A stretch of 64,000 nt of DNA. It comes from an uncultured Gemmatimonadota bacterium (GTDB lineage Bacteria > Gemmatimonadota > Gemmatimonadetes > Gemmatimonadales > Gemmatimonadaceae). The stretch is from NCBI GenBank assembly GCA_902825965.1, contig CADEDA010000007.1, forward strand, positions 1 to 64,000, written 5' to 3'. The notes beneath the pieces were generated by a model. The model saw nothing but the letters and a program-made list of their open reading frames with translations, did not search any database and was not told the DNA's origin. The translations under genes were made by a program, and so were the position numbers. Positions within the stretch are counted from its first letter, which is position 1. Every line of letters begins with the position of its first letter. Positions 26,102-36,700 of this stretch are shown one piece after another.

Positions 26102-27691
26102 ATGCTCCTCTGGATCCTCGCCCTCCTCGCCGGTGCCGGCCTCGCCTACCTGACGTATCGTCAGCAGCCGAGTGGCCCTGCCGCCCCCGTCATCGCGCTC
26201 CGGGCCGTCGCCGGGGTGGCCGTGGCGGCGCTTCTATTGAATGTGCCCCTCGGCCCCAGCCAGCCACTCGCACCCTGGGTGGGTGTGGACGTGTCGGCCA
26301 GTTGGGCCACGGTGGGTGGCGCCGAGGGCTGGGCCCGGGCGCGTGAGGTGGTGGACTCGCTGCGGGCCGAGGGTGCGGACTCGCTGTTCGTGTTCGGCGA
26401 CTCCGTGCGTGCCGATTCCTTGCCGACCGTACCCACCGACCGCAACTCGCGCGTCGGTGCACTGATCGACGCCGCCATCGCCGTCGGGCGCCCGCTGGTG
26501 CTGGTCACGGACGGTGCAGTGGACGACCCCGACCGCGTCGCGCGCCTCCCGCGCGGCTCCGCCCTGCGTGTGATCGCCGCCACCCCACGCCCCGACGCCG
26601 CGATCGCGCTGCTCGACGCCCCCGGTGGCGCCCTGGGCGGCGACACCATCTCGGTACGGCTGCTCACCAAGGCCGGCGCCGCCGGCGCGGCGGCCGGGTC
26701 CGTCACCCTGCGGCTCGACGACCGGGTGATCCAGACCGCTCCGCTCGCCGCGCTGGAGCCGTTCGAGGAGCGCGAGGTGCGCATCGAGGTGCCGGTGCCC
26801 GCCAACGATGCCACGCGACGCCTCTCCGCCGCCCTCGGCGGTGGCGACGCGGTGCAGGAGAACGACACCGCGAGCGCGGAGTTGGTGGTGTCGGGCGCGG
26901 CGGCGGCCACGTTCATCTCCAGCGCCCCGGACCAGGACGCCCGGTTTGCCCTTGCCGTCCTGCGCGGCACACGCCGAGGGCCGGTGCAGGGGTTCTGGCG
27001 CGTGGCGCCCGGCCAGTGGCGCGTGGACGGGTCGCTGCGCCCGGTGACCGAGCAGGCAGTGCGCAGTGCGGCGGCGTCGTCGCCGCTGCTCGTGCTGCAC
27101 GGCGACACCGCGATCTTCGGTGCCCCGCGCAGTCTCACCACCCGCGCCTTGGTACTGCTGGCCCCGCCGCCGGTGGCTGAGGACTACTATCCCGTGGGTA
27201 CGGGCGATTCCCCGCTGGCGGCGGTGCTGGCCGGTGTGCCCTGGGACTCGCTGCCGCCGCTCGACGTGGCCGCCACACCCGCGCGCGGCTACTCGGCCGT
27301 GGTGGCGCGTCGGGCGCGGCGATTCGACGAGCGCAGCGTGATCACACTCGAGGACGGACCGCGTCGCAGTGCCTTGATCGCGGCGTCCGGCCTGTGGCGC
27401 TGGAAGCTGCGCGGCGGCCGCGCCGCCGACGCCTACAACGCGGTGTGGGGCAGCATCTTCGACTGGGTGGGGGCGGACTTGAGCAACGCGGCGACGCGCG
27501 ACCGCGCCAACGGTGCCGCGGGCCGCAGCGAGTACGTGCCGCGCCGCGCGACGGTGCGCGAGGGTGCCGTGGGTGATGGGGTGCCGCTGGACCAGGCGCC
27601 GCGGGCGCTCGGGGCGTGGTGGCTGGCGGCGATCGCGATCGCGGCGTTGTGCGCGGAGTGGTTGCTGCGGAGGAAGATCGGGCTGCGCTGA
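26102..27691 (+). CDS. Large membrane-anchored protein with VWA-like fold
   Basis: A 529-aa protein with two N-terminal hydrophobic segments (residues 1-18 and about 30-48) and one C-terminal TM (about 503-522) ending in 'LLRRKIGLR'. Between them, 'PWVGVDVSASWATVG' resembles the DxSxS MIDAS segment of von Willebrand A domains, and 'LVLVTDGAVDDPD' resembles the second metal-site strand. A Bat-like or glutamine-amidotransferase-like membrane protein family is the closest impression, with low certainty. TATACT at 26084-26089 lies 12 nt before the ATG, so this divergent gene has its own promoter with almost no leader. Confidence 0.65.
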   Translation: MLLWILALLAGAGLAYLTYRQQPSGPAAPVIALRAVAGVAVAALLLNVPLGPSQPLAPWVGVDVSASWATVGGAEGWARAREVVDSLRAEGADSLFVFGDSVRADSLPTVPTDRNSRVGALIDAAIAVGRPLVLVTDGAVDDPDRVARLPRGSALRVIAATPRPDAAIALLDAPGGALGGDTISVRLLTKAGAAGAAAGSVTLRLDDRVIQTAPLAALEPFEEREVRIEVPVPANDATRRLSAALGGGDAVQENDTASAELVVSGAAAATFISSAPDQDARFALAVLRGTRRGPVQGFWRVAPGQWRVDGSLRPVTEQAVRSAAASSPLLVLHGDTAIFGAPRSLTTRALVLLAPPPVAEDYYPVGTGDSPLAAVLAGVPWDSLPPLDVAATPARGYSAVVARRARRFDERSVITLEDGPRRSALIAASGLWRWKLRGGRAADAYNAVWGSIFDWVGADLSNAATRDRANGAAGRSEYVPRRATVREGAVGDGVPLDQAPRALGAWWLAAIAIAALCAEWLLRRKIGLR

Positions 27692-27721
27692 CTGTGTGCG
27701 CGGCTGGGAGGCTCCCGCACG

Positions 27722-27751
27722 TTGATTCCGTAGGTGGCGGAGGGCTATCTT
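27722..27751 (+). promoter_or_regulatory. Promoter of ftsY-recG (TTGATT-18 bp-TATCTT)
   Basis: A -35-like TTGATT (27722-27727) is followed after 18 bp by TATCTT (27746-27751). The predicted start, about 27758, gives a short 5' leader of about 17 nt before the ftsY ATG at 27775. Confidence 0.5.
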
Positions 27752-27774
27752 GCGGTCTCTCCATCACTTAGGCA

Positions 27775-28707
27775 ATGGCCCTCCTCTTCCGCAAGAAAGA
27801 CGACGCCCCCCGCAAGTCGCTCTGGCAGCGCATCAAGGACATCGCGCTGACCGACGTCGCGGTGATCGCGCGCGGAGGGGTGGACCAGGGCTCGCTCGAA
27901 CAGCTCGAGCAGATGCTGCTCGAGTCCGACTTCGGCGTGCCGGTGACCATGCGGCTGGTGGACGCGGTGAAGCATCAGGCCACACGCGGCACGGTCAAGA
28001 CGCAGGACGAGTTCCTCGCTGCGCTGCGCGAGGGGATCGAGCAGGCGCTGCGTGCCGGCAAGTCCGACCCGGCGCTGCATCTGCCCGCGAGCCGACCGGC
28101 GGTGCTCATGGTGCTCGGCGTGAATGGGGCGGGGAAGACCACCTTCATCGGCAAGCTCGCGGCCAAGCTGCGCGCCGAGGGCAAGTCGGTGCTGCTCGGC
28201 GCGGGTGACACGTTCCGCGCGGGGGCCATCGACCAGCTGCGCGTGTGGGCTGAGCGTACGGGTGCGGAGTTCGTCGGTGGGGCGCCGGGTGGCGATCCGG
28301 GTGCGCTGGCCTGGCAGGCGATCGACGCGGGTGTGGCGCGCAACGTCGATGTGGTGATCATCGACACGGCCGGGCGCCTGCACACGAGCAGTGCACTCAT
28401 GGACGAACTCAAGAAGGTGCAGCGCGTGGTGGAGAAGCGACTCCCCGGCGCGCCGCACGAGGCGCTGCTCGTGCTCGATGGCACAGTGGGGCAGAACGCG
28501 GTGCAGCAGGCGAAGATCTTCTCGGCGGCGGTGCCGGTGACCGGGCTGGTGGTGACCAAGCTCGACGGCACGGCGCGGGGCGGGGTGGTGCTCGCGGTGC
28601 ACGAGGCGATCGACGTGCCGGTGAAGTTCATCGGCATGGGTGAGCAGGCGGCGGACCTGGTGGCGTTCGACGCGGCGACGTTCGCGCGCGAGTTGTTGGA
28701 GGGGTGA
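27775..28707 (+). CDS. ftsY: Signal recognition particle receptor FtsY
   Basis: FtsY docks SRP-ribosome complexes at the membrane for co-translational insertion. The 310-aa protein has a short N-terminal basic/amphipathic stretch (1-25) instead of the long acidic A domain of E. coli, an N domain (about 15-95) and the G domain. The G domain has P-loop GVNGAGKTT (115-123), 'DTFRAGAIDQLRVW', 'DVVIIDTAGR', 'VTKLDGTARGG' and 'GMGEQAADL' near the end. All G1-G5 elements are intact. The stop overlaps the recG GTG by 4 nt. Confidence 0.96.
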   Translation: MALLFRKKDDAPRKSLWQRIKDIALTDVAVIARGGVDQGSLEQLEQMLLESDFGVPVTMRLVDAVKHQATRGTVKTQDEFLAALREGIEQALRAGKSDPALHLPASRPAVLMVLGVNGAGKTTFIGKLAAKLRAEGKSVLLGAGDTFRAGAIDQLRVWAERTGAEFVGGAPGGDPGALAWQAIDAGVARNVDVVIIDTAGRLHTSSALMDELKKVQRVVEKRLPGAPHEALLVLDGTVGQNAVQQAKIFSAAVPVTGLVVTKLDGTARGGVVLAVHEAIDVPVKFIGMGEQAADLVAFDAATFARELLEG

Positions 28708-30797
28708 CGGCCACCGCGGGGCGGCTCACGCTCGAGACGCCGGTCACCTACCTCAAGGGGGTCGGCCCGCGCCGCGCGGAGTTGTTGAATCGGCTGAACA
28801 TCTTCACCGCCCGCGACCTGCTCTTCCACATCCCGCATCGCTACGAGGATGCGAGCACCGTGCAGCAGATCGCGCGGCTGCGCGTGGGCGACGACGCGAC
28901 GGTGATCGGCACGGTGATCAGCAAGGGCATCCTGCCCACGCGCAAAGGCCTGCGCGTGTTCCAGGCCGTGGTGCAGGACGCGACCGGGCTCATCGAGGTC
29001 AGTTGGCCGGGACAGCCCTGGCTCGACCGCTCCATCAACAAGGATGACGTGCTGCTGTTGAGCGGCCCCGTGCGCTTCTTCCACGGGCGTCAGCTCGCAC
29101 CGCGCGAGTTCGTCAACCTGGGTAAGGACGCCGACGGCACGAGCGGCGGCCGCGTGCTCGCGGTGTATCCGGCGACCGAGGGGTTGTCGTTCAAGCAGAT
29201 CCGCGGACTCATCGATGCGCATCTCGATCAACTGCTGCCGCAGGTGGAGGAGTATCTCCCGCCGTGGATGTTGCAGGAGGCCAAGGTGCCGTCGCTGCGC
29301 GAGGCGTTGGCGGCGGTGCACCGGCCGACGAGCCTGGCGAGTGCCCTCGCGGGGCGAGCGCGATTGGCGTTCGAGGAACTGCTGTTCGTTCACATCCTGC
29401 ATCGCCGTGCGCGGCAGATCGCGCAGCAGGCGCGCGACGGCATCACGTTCGTGAACAAGAAGGACCTCACGAGCAAGTTCCGCGAGGCGCTGCCGTTCCA
29501 GCTCACCAAGGCGCAGGTGCGCTCGGTGCGCGAGATCGTCGCCGACATGTGTGCGCCGCATAAGATGCATCGCCTGCTGCAGGGCGATGTGGGCGCGGGC
29601 AAGACCGTGGTGGCCGTGTTCGCGGCGCTCTTGGCAATGGAGAACGGCTATCAGGTGGCGTTCATGGCGCCGACCGAATTGTTGGCCGAGCAGCATGCGC
29701 GCACGCTGGACCGGTTGCTCGCGCCGCTGGGGATCGTGCCGGTGTTGATCACCGGCTCACGCTCGGCGAAAGAGCGCAAGCTGGCGGCGACGCGCCTGGA
29801 GAGTGGTGAGCCGTTGATCGCCGTGGGTACACACGCCTTGGTGGCCGATGGCACCACGTTCGCGAAGCTGGGCTTGGCGATCATCGATGAGCAGCATCGG
29901 TTCGGCGTGGACCAGCGGCGTGTGCTCATCGAAGCGCGCGGCGCCAAGGTGAAGCCCGATGTGCTGCTGATGTCGGCCACGCCCATCCCGCGCTCACTGG
30001 CGCTGACGATGTACGGCGACCTGGGCGTGTCGGTGCTCGACGAGCGCCCGCCGGGCCGCGAGCCGGTCACGACGGCGCTGAGGCCGGAATCGGCGCGCGA
30101 GAAGGTGTTCGCGTTCGTGAACCGGCAGATCGACGCGGGCCGGCAGGCCTACGTGGTGTATCCGCTGGTGGAGGACTCGGAGAAGGTCGCGCTCAAGGCG
30201 GCGACGTCGGCGTTCGAGGAGCTCACGGCGGGCGCGCTGCATGGGCGGCGCGTGGCGCTGTTGCACGGGAAGATGGGCGCGGACGAGAAGGATGCGGTGA
30301 TGCGCGCGTTCCGTGATGGTTCTTTGGACGTGCTTGTTGCAACGACGGTGATCGAGGTGGGGATCGACGTGCCGAATGCGACGGTGATGTTGATCGAGCA
30401 TCCGGAGCGGTTCGGGCTGTCGCAGCTGCATCAGATGCGCGGGCGGGTGGGGCGCGGGGCGGGGTTGGAGTCGTTCTGTGTGCTGCTGGGGGATGTGGGG
30501 GAGGAGGCGATGGGGCGGTTGCAGGTGTTCTTGGATTCTGAGGACGGATTCGAGATCGCTCGAGAGGACCTGCGGCTGCGGGGGATGGGGGATTTGTTTG
30601 GGGAGCGGCAGTCGGGGGTGCCGACTTTTCGAGTCGCAGACCCGCTGAAGGATGAAGCACTGTCGGAGGTGGCTCGGGGGGTGGCGGAGCGGGTGCTGGT
30701 GGAGGATCCGGAGTTGAAGAAGCCGGCGTATAAGGCGATGCAGGGGATACTTAGGCGGGGGTATGGGCGGGCGTTGGAGTTGTTTCGGGTGGGGTAA
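28704..30797 (+). CDS. recG: ATP-dependent DNA helicase RecG
   Basis: RecG remodels stalled forks and branched DNA. The 697-aa protein has the wedge OB domain (about 55-150), Walker A 'GDVGAGKT' near residue 295, the DExH-type box 'IIDEQHRFG' near 395, 'LLMSATPIPRSLALTMYGDL' (motif III), and motifs V-VI 'VATTVIEVGIDVPNATVMLIEHPERFGLSQLHQMRGRVGRG'. A C-terminal TRG/RecG domain follows. Length is normal. GTG start at 28704 overlaps ftsY. Its final 300 nt grow richer in poly-G codons. The next 128 nt hold no gene and lead into the accessory segment. Confidence 0.96.
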   Translation: MTATAGRLTLETPVTYLKGVGPRRAELLNRLNIFTARDLLFHIPHRYEDASTVQQIARLRVGDDATVIGTVISKGILPTRKGLRVFQAVVQDATGLIEVSWPGQPWLDRSINKDDVLLLSGPVRFFHGRQLAPREFVNLGKDADGTSGGRVLAVYPATEGLSFKQIRGLIDAHLDQLLPQVEEYLPPWMLQEAKVPSLREALAAVHRPTSLASALAGRARLAFEELLFVHILHRRARQIAQQARDGITFVNKKDLTSKFREALPFQLTKAQVRSVREIVADMCAPHKMHRLLQGDVGAGKTVVAVFAALLAMENGYQVAFMAPTELLAEQHARTLDRLLAPLGIVPVLITGSRSAKERKLAATRLESGEPLIAVGTHALVADGTTFAKLGLAIIDEQHRFGVDQRRVLIEARGAKVKPDVLLMSATPIPRSLALTMYGDLGVSVLDERPPGREPVTTALRPESAREKVFAFVNRQIDAGRQAYVVYPLVEDSEKVALKAATSAFEELTAGALHGRRVALLHGKMGADEKDAVMRAFRDGSLDVLVATTVIEVGIDVPNATVMLIEHPERFGLSQLHQMRGRVGRGAGLESFCVLLGDVGEEAMGRLQVFLDSEDGFEIAREDLRLRGMGDLFGERQSGVPTFRVADPLKDEALSEVARGVAERVLVEDPELKKPAYKAMQGILRRGYGRALELFRVG

Positions 30798-30925
30798 GTG
30801 CACGCGCCGAGGAAGTATGCTCGGCCCGCAGTTGGTCGCGCTCTTGCGGGCTGGTGGTCCCCGCTGGAAGTTGCCCCTCCGTGACTGGTGCACACGCGAA
30901 TCGACTCATCCGGCGGAGACGATGA

Positions 30926-33520
30926 ATGAGTTCCACAATCGAAGAGATTCTGTCCTGGGCCGTCGAACTTCCTTACTGGGAGCGAGCAGGGCTCAATCTC
31001 CTTCTAACGGGCAGGGTCCCGACCGCTGCTGATGAAGAAGGATTGCTCGAGCAACTCCTCGCTGACCACGGATTGGCCGCAATGCCGCTGCGCGAAGTAC
31101 TCGCGGGGCCCCCAGCAGCTACCAGCGAAGAAGCTCCGATCGCAAGGCCCACACTTCTGAGAGCACACGGCTTCAAGCGCGTTAACGCCTTGGTGGATGA
31201 TCAAGAGCTTCGCTTCGCGCCGGCGCTGACTGTGTTCTTCGGCGGCAACGGGTCCGGGAAGTCAGGGTACGCGCGCGTCTTGGGTTCTCTAGGATATTCA
31301 CGTGGTGACATCTCGGTCCTCCCCGACGTTACGAAGCCCTGGGAGGAATCCGACGTCATCGAAGTATCAATCGACTACGACGACGGTGGGTCGAAGACCA
31401 TTTGTCATGTTGTTGGCAAGCCCGCGCCAGAGTTGAGATTCATGTACGCCTTCGATACGACGAGCGTCGAGGCGCATTTGTCCGAGCCTCACATCCTTAG
31501 TTTTGCGCCAGCCGGACTCGGGTTGCTCACCAGGCTCGCAGAGTTAACCGATCGAGTGCGCGCACGACTGGCCGAGCGAATTAACTTGATTCCGCACGCC
31601 TTCGCCGTGCCTCCAGCGTTCGCGGTGGACAGCGTTGTGTCACGCGCGCTTCGTTCAGTCGCAGTAGCCTCGGACGTCGCGCAACTTGAAAGTCTCGCGC
31701 TCATGACACCGGCAGACGCTGAGCGGCTCGTGCAATCCGAGCTTGAGATCGCACAGATAAAGGCGAATGATCCACGCGAGCAGGTCGCACTTCTTGAGCG
31801 GCGGGTTCAAAGGATTGAGATGCTGTCTAAGGTCGTTCAGTCTCTCAGTGCCTACGTGTCGTCGCGATCGTCTCAAGACTTTCGTAGTCTGTTCGATGAG
31901 ATATCTGCGAGAAGGCAAGCTATGGAGTCTATCGGTGCGATGCAGTTCGCGAATCCGGGACTGCCACAGGTGGGAACAGAGGCTTGGAGCAGGTTCGTGA
32001 CTGCGGCCAGGGTTCTGGCCGACGGAGTGGATTCGCGACAACTCATCTATCCAGCGGCGGGGGATGTGTGTCTGCTTTGCCAACAGCCTCTGTCCGATGA
32101 AGCTAGGGCGATGTTAGGCCGTCTTTGGGTGTTCCTTAAGGGCGAAGCTAGGAGCGCTCACACTAAGGCCCTCGGGCAGCGAGAGATCTACCAGCGAGAC
32201 CTTGAGACGAGCGCAAAACGTCTGGCGCAGGCGCGAGAGATGATCGCGTTGATGGAGAGTCCGCTGCCGACTGATGTCGGCGAAGCTGTCGAGTCGTTTC
32301 TCGGTAGCGTGGAGCCAACGCTTGCATCTTGGCGGGCGCTGCTCGATTCAGGCGGGCCAATTCCCGTGCTAGGGTCAGCGAAATCGCCCGAGCCCGGTTT
32401 GAACGAACTGGCGACGACACTTCGCGCAGAGGCGGCTAAGCTTCAAAGCACCGATCGAAGCGCGCAAATGCGCGATTTGCAACGTGAGCATCTTGAGCTG
32501 GGTCACCGAAACGCGCTGGCGGGGGTCCTTCCGTCGGTTCGAAAGTTCGTTGAAGAGCGCGAGTGGGCAGCAAAGGCAGCACGAGTCGGGGGGTCGACTC
32601 GCCACATCACGAACCAGTACAATTCAATGTTTTCGTCGCGGGTTACTAAGCGATACGTCGAATTGTTCAAGGCGCATCTTACGGAGCTCGGCTGTCCCGC
32701 CGTTGTCGAGATCGAGACTCGCGGCAAGAAGGGAGAGACAGTTAAACGGCTCTCGGTGCGCTCTGATTCATCCGTGCCAGAAGAGATGTCAACGCCCGGT
32801 CTTGTCCTCAGCGAGGGGGAGCGACGCGCTATCGCGCTCGCCGACTTCTTGACAGAGGTTGCTCTCGATAGGAGAAGCGGTGCGATTGTCCTGGATGATC
32901 CTGTCACGTCATTGGACTTCGACTGGAAGGGAGCGGTAGCACCTCGCCTTGTGCGGGAAGCGAAGGCGAGGCAGGTCATCGTGTTTACGCACGATCTCCA
33001 CTTCCTCTGGTTGTTGTCAGAGAGTGCAGAGTTCGAGAGCGTTCAGATGTCAACTCACTGGGTTAAGCGCGGCGACGATGAGCGCCCCGGGTATGTATTC
33101 TCGGACAACGCACCCTCGCTCGAGCGCGAGTACAAGTCCTCTCAAAAGGCGCGAAAGCTCTACTCTGCTGCACAAGCTGAGAAGCAGCCTGCCAAACGCG
33201 AGCGTCTGCTTAAGGAGGGCTGCGGTGCGCTCAGGACAAGCTACGAGGCCTTCGTGGTGTTTGAGATGCTGAACGAAGTCGTCATGCGCTTCAGTGAAAG
33301 GATCAGCATTGGAAGGCTAGCAGATGTCGTGGTAGACAAGTCTATCTGTCGGAAGGTCGATGAAGCGACTGCGAGATTGTCGCGGTATATCGAAGGGCAT
33401 CTGCACTCGGATGCGACGGCGCTGCGACCTCTCGAGCCGGAGGTCCTGTTGCGCGAAATCGAAGCATTTGATCTGCTTCGAAAGCAGCAGAAGGAACTGC
33501 GAGCGGCGGCAGGCGAATAG
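30926..33520 (+). CDS. PrrC/RloC-like AAA (AAA_13-type) ATPase, candidate defence anticodon nuclease
   Basis: An 864-aa SMC/Rad50-like ABC ATPase. Walker A is at 106-113 (G-G-N-G-S-G-K-S), ABC signature 'LSEGERRA' at 628-635, Walker B 'AIVLDDPVTSLD' at 653-664 and H-loop H689 ('FTHDLHFL'). The middle is helical and contains C382-L-L-C385, reminiscent of the zinc hook of RloC. The C-terminal about 110 residues have R770xxxE774 and R820xxxxH825, a possible HEPN-type RNase site as in the PrrC/RloC anticodon nucleases. A GGCGGAGA ribosome site precedes the ATG by 7 nt. Base composition is visibly lower in GC, with TTA and AGA codons, indicating transfer. The nuclease activity is inferred. Confidence 0.75.
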   Translation: MSSTIEEILSWAVELPYWERAGLNLLLTGRVPTAADEEGLLEQLLADHGLAAMPLREVLAGPPAATSEEAPIARPTLLRAHGFKRVNALVDDQELRFAPALTVFFGGNGSGKSGYARVLGSLGYSRGDISVLPDVTKPWEESDVIEVSIDYDDGGSKTICHVVGKPAPELRFMYAFDTTSVEAHLSEPHILSFAPAGLGLLTRLAELTDRVRARLAERINLIPHAFAVPPAFAVDSVVSRALRSVAVASDVAQLESLALMTPADAERLVQSELEIAQIKANDPREQVALLERRVQRIEMLSKVVQSLSAYVSSRSSQDFRSLFDEISARRQAMESIGAMQFANPGLPQVGTEAWSRFVTAARVLADGVDSRQLIYPAAGDVCLLCQQPLSDEARAMLGRLWVFLKGEARSAHTKALGQREIYQRDLETSAKRLAQAREMIALMESPLPTDVGEAVESFLGSVEPTLASWRALLDSGGPIPVLGSAKSPEPGLNELATTLRAEAAKLQSTDRSAQMRDLQREHLELGHRNALAGVLPSVRKFVEEREWAAKAARVGGSTRHITNQYNSMFSSRVTKRYVELFKAHLTELGCPAVVEIETRGKKGETVKRLSVRSDSSVPEEMSTPGLVLSEGERRAIALADFLTEVALDRRSGAIVLDDPVTSLDFDWKGAVAPRLVREAKARQVIVFTHDLHFLWLLSESAEFESVQMSTHWVKRGDDERPGYVFSDNAPSLEREYKSSQKARKLYSAAQAEKQPAKRERLLKEGCGALRTSYEAFVVFEMLNEVVMRFSERISIGRLADVVVDKSICRKVDEATARLSRYIEGHLHSDATALRPLEPEVLLREIEAFDLLRKQQKELRAAAGE

Positions 33521-33783
33521 CTGGGTAGGCTCATCTTCATCAATGTGGCGGTCTCTGGGAGTGTTCGCGGCCGCTCGAAATCTGTCCGCAGTCGGGCCCG
33601 AGAGTTGCAGTTGAGATTGACTATGGATTCATCTGCTGACTCCGTACGTGAAGTGGTTCGCGGCAGTATCTGGAGCCGCGCAGCCGCATCGGCTGCGTTC
33701 ACTCTCGCTTCGCCCTGAGGTACGGTTGACACTTGGGCATCACCTCAGGTCTATCGGCTCTGTCCCTCAGAAGCTGGAGTGAA
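33521..33783 (+). other. Convergent intergenic region with two hairpins
   Basis: No gene seen. Two inverted repeats could terminate the converging defence genes. GCAGCC (33680-33685) pairs with GGCTGC (33691-33696) around a 5-nt loop. CTGAGGT (33715-33721) pairs with ACCTCAG (33742-33748) around 20 nt. Neither has a good T-tail. Confidence 0.4.
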
Positions 33784-36700
33784 CTAGTAGCGCAGTCTGA
33801 TTCCGCTACTCGACTCTCCAATCTGCCCCTGCGACAGTAGGACATCGATCGCCCGCCCAATCAACTCATCAAGCGCCGGCCCCGTCCGACTGAATCCGAA
33901 CATCGACCTCACCTCAGTAGTCAGCTGGGTCCGCGAGAAACCATGCCCCGACTCTAGAATCGCAAGCACCGCCATCCGATACTCTTCCGGAGCAATCCGC
34001 TCAGCCGAGATCTTGGTACCCGCGCGCGCCCGAACTCGGCACTCGGCGCCCTGATACCAGTAGAACTCGCCGCGTCGCTCGACCACGCCAGATCGCACTG
34101 CGGCCGAGCAAGCTTCCTGGACGCGAGTCTGGATCCTGCTGCCAGCCCGCGACCCCCACATTCCGGCGACGCGCGTGAATAGGTCTGACAGATGGAGCGG
34201 TCCTTCATGCTTGATCACCTCCAACACGGCCTGCGTGACCTGACTGATGGGCGAGGCAAGAATGTCCTGCCCGTCAAAGCGCCCCGTCCCCGGCGCGAAC
34301 TGGTACGCAGCTGCTTTCGGACGGGAATAGGGTTCGAGCGTGCTGCCGCGTTCCAGTAGCGTGCTTGCCTCCGTGCGTGCACGCTCGGTCGCGGCGGATT
34401 CCTCGGCGGCTCTGATCGCAGCCTCGCGCAATCGCGCCTCACGCTCTGCGGCCTGATCACGAGAAGCTCGCGCGCGAGCATCCGCGATGAAGCGCAGTAG
34501 GCGCTCGATCTGCCCCTGGCGGTCCTTGAACCAGTCCGTTGACCAGACGCGGATGATCGTCCACCCTCTAGCTTCTAGGACCTGTTGCCTCAGCCGATCG
34601 CGGTCGCGCGCCGTCTCGGAGGAGTGGTAAGCAACGCCGTCGCACTCGATGCCACAAAGGAATCGTCCAGGAAGATTGTCGTCGAGCACGCCGAGGTCTA
34701 TACGATAGCCGGCAACACCGACCTGCGGTACGACGCTGACACTGCGCGCCGTTAGCTCGTTGAGCACGTCGCGTTCGAAAGGTGATTCGGTGCCGGCAGC
34801 GAGACTCGCGGACGTGCTTTCAAGAACGCCGTGCTCCGCAAAGCGAAGGAACTCCCTGAGCAAGGTAGCTCCTCGCGATGTCGTTCCTGCGGCGCTGATC
34901 TCGTCAGCCTTCATCGACGAGAAGACACGCATCCGCTGTCGGGCGCGGGTCGTCAGCACGTTCAGACGGCGCCAGCCGTTTTCACCGTTGAGCGGTCCGA
35001 AGTTGTAGCGCAGCTTGCCATCCGATGCGCGTGCGTACGTAACGCTGATGAAGATTACATCGCGCTCGTCGCCCTGGATGTTCTCGAGATTCTTCACGAA
35101 GAAGGGCTCGTGCACGCCGCGGTCGAAGAACGGTTCCAAAGAGGGATCGTCGCGCCGTCGTTGTTCGAGCTCGTCCTGTATTGCCAACTGCTGCCGCAGG
35201 TTGAAAGTCCCGACGCCGAGTGATTGGGTCGGAAGTCCCGTCGCGCGGCGCTCGAACTGCTCCTTGGCGAACCGCACGACCTCGTCCACCACTCGTCTCG
35301 CCTCCGCGCTATTGAGGCCCTTCCCTTCGTATACGCCGTTCGGCACGAACTCGAACTGCAACCCGGTTGTCTCGGAGCCGGTCTCGACACTCGGGAACGT
35401 GTAGAGGTCGGACTCGTAGAACTGCACGTTCGAGAAGCTAATCAGCGACTCGTGGGCCGAGCGGTAATGCCACTTGAGCCGGCTCATCGGAACACCCGCA
35501 CCCATGTACTCTTCAAGGATGCTCTCCGAGTCCTCAACGAGCGGGAGGCCGTCTTCGTCGAGCTCCGCGTTGGTGATGCCGCTGGAGGTCGCGAAGAAGT
35601 TGGTGGGTGGCAACTGCTTCGGATCGCCGACCACGATCAGCTGCTTCCCGCGGTGGATGGCTCCGACCGCATCCTCGGGCGGGAGTTGCGAAGCCTCGTC
35701 GAAGATGACGAGATCGAAGCTCGAGTCAGCGCCCGGCAGTAGCTGTGCGACCGTTTGTGGACTCATCATCAAGCAGGGCTTTATCGCTCGGACTGCTGCG
35801 CCGGCCTGACGCATCGTGCGTCGGAGCGGGCTTATGCCGCGTTGTCGCGCAAGTTCCTTCCGCAGGTAGGCCATCTGTTCGCCGGGCACCTGTGCGCGCA
35901 AAGCATTCTGAACGCGATCGCGGAGGCGCCCCACAAGGGCCGCACGATTCTCCTTGAGGACGCGCTGGTCGAGCTCCTGGAACTCCTTCACGCGTTCGTC
36001 GTGCGCGACCGTCTGAAAACGCTCGAGTTCGGGGCGCTCGCGAACGACTCCCTCGAGCCACTTCATGTAGAATGCGCGCAGGAAGGTTGGGGCCAGCGCG
36101 TCAAGTGCGACTTCGCCCGAAAGCGCGCGCGCGACGAACGGTCCGGCGAGGGTGTCGGCGGCGGCTCGCCGAGCGCTCTCGAAGGCGGCCCATGAGGGCG
36201 CTTGACCGCGGGAAGACGAGATCGCGGCTGCACGAGTAGCGATCACGTCCAGTCGTTCATTTGCGAGATAGTCGGAGGGCCATCCGAGCGCGGTTCGTAG
36301 AGCCACAAGCGTGGCCGCGACGCGGTCGGCCGCCGCGCGCATCTGATCGACTGATGACATTCGCGGGGCGGGGGACTGCGCAGTTTCAAGTGCCCGGCCC
36401 TGCAGTCCGTGCTTGACGCAGAGCCCCCGGAACTCGACGACCCACTGGACATAGTTGTCCAGCGCAGGCGCCGAGCTCTCTTCGCCGTTCCAGAGAGTTC
36501 CGAACAGCTCGATTCCCAGATGAGCTGACTGGGCGAGCGCGCGGCGATCCTTGGTCAAGCGGTTCACTTGCCGCATGGCCGCAGCCTGTTCGAGCAAACT
36601 GGGCTTGTACGTCGGCTGCCGGTACGACAGCCAGCGCCGCTTTACCGAGCGGAATCGACCGTCAAGGATGGCGAGGAAGCCAAAGAACCCTGAGAGCTTG

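Noticed and set aside
33680-33748. Inverted repeats as part of a CRISPR or retron RNA next to the defence genes
   Set aside because: Only two unrelated short hairpins; no regularly spaced repeats and no reverse transcriptase or Cas gene.
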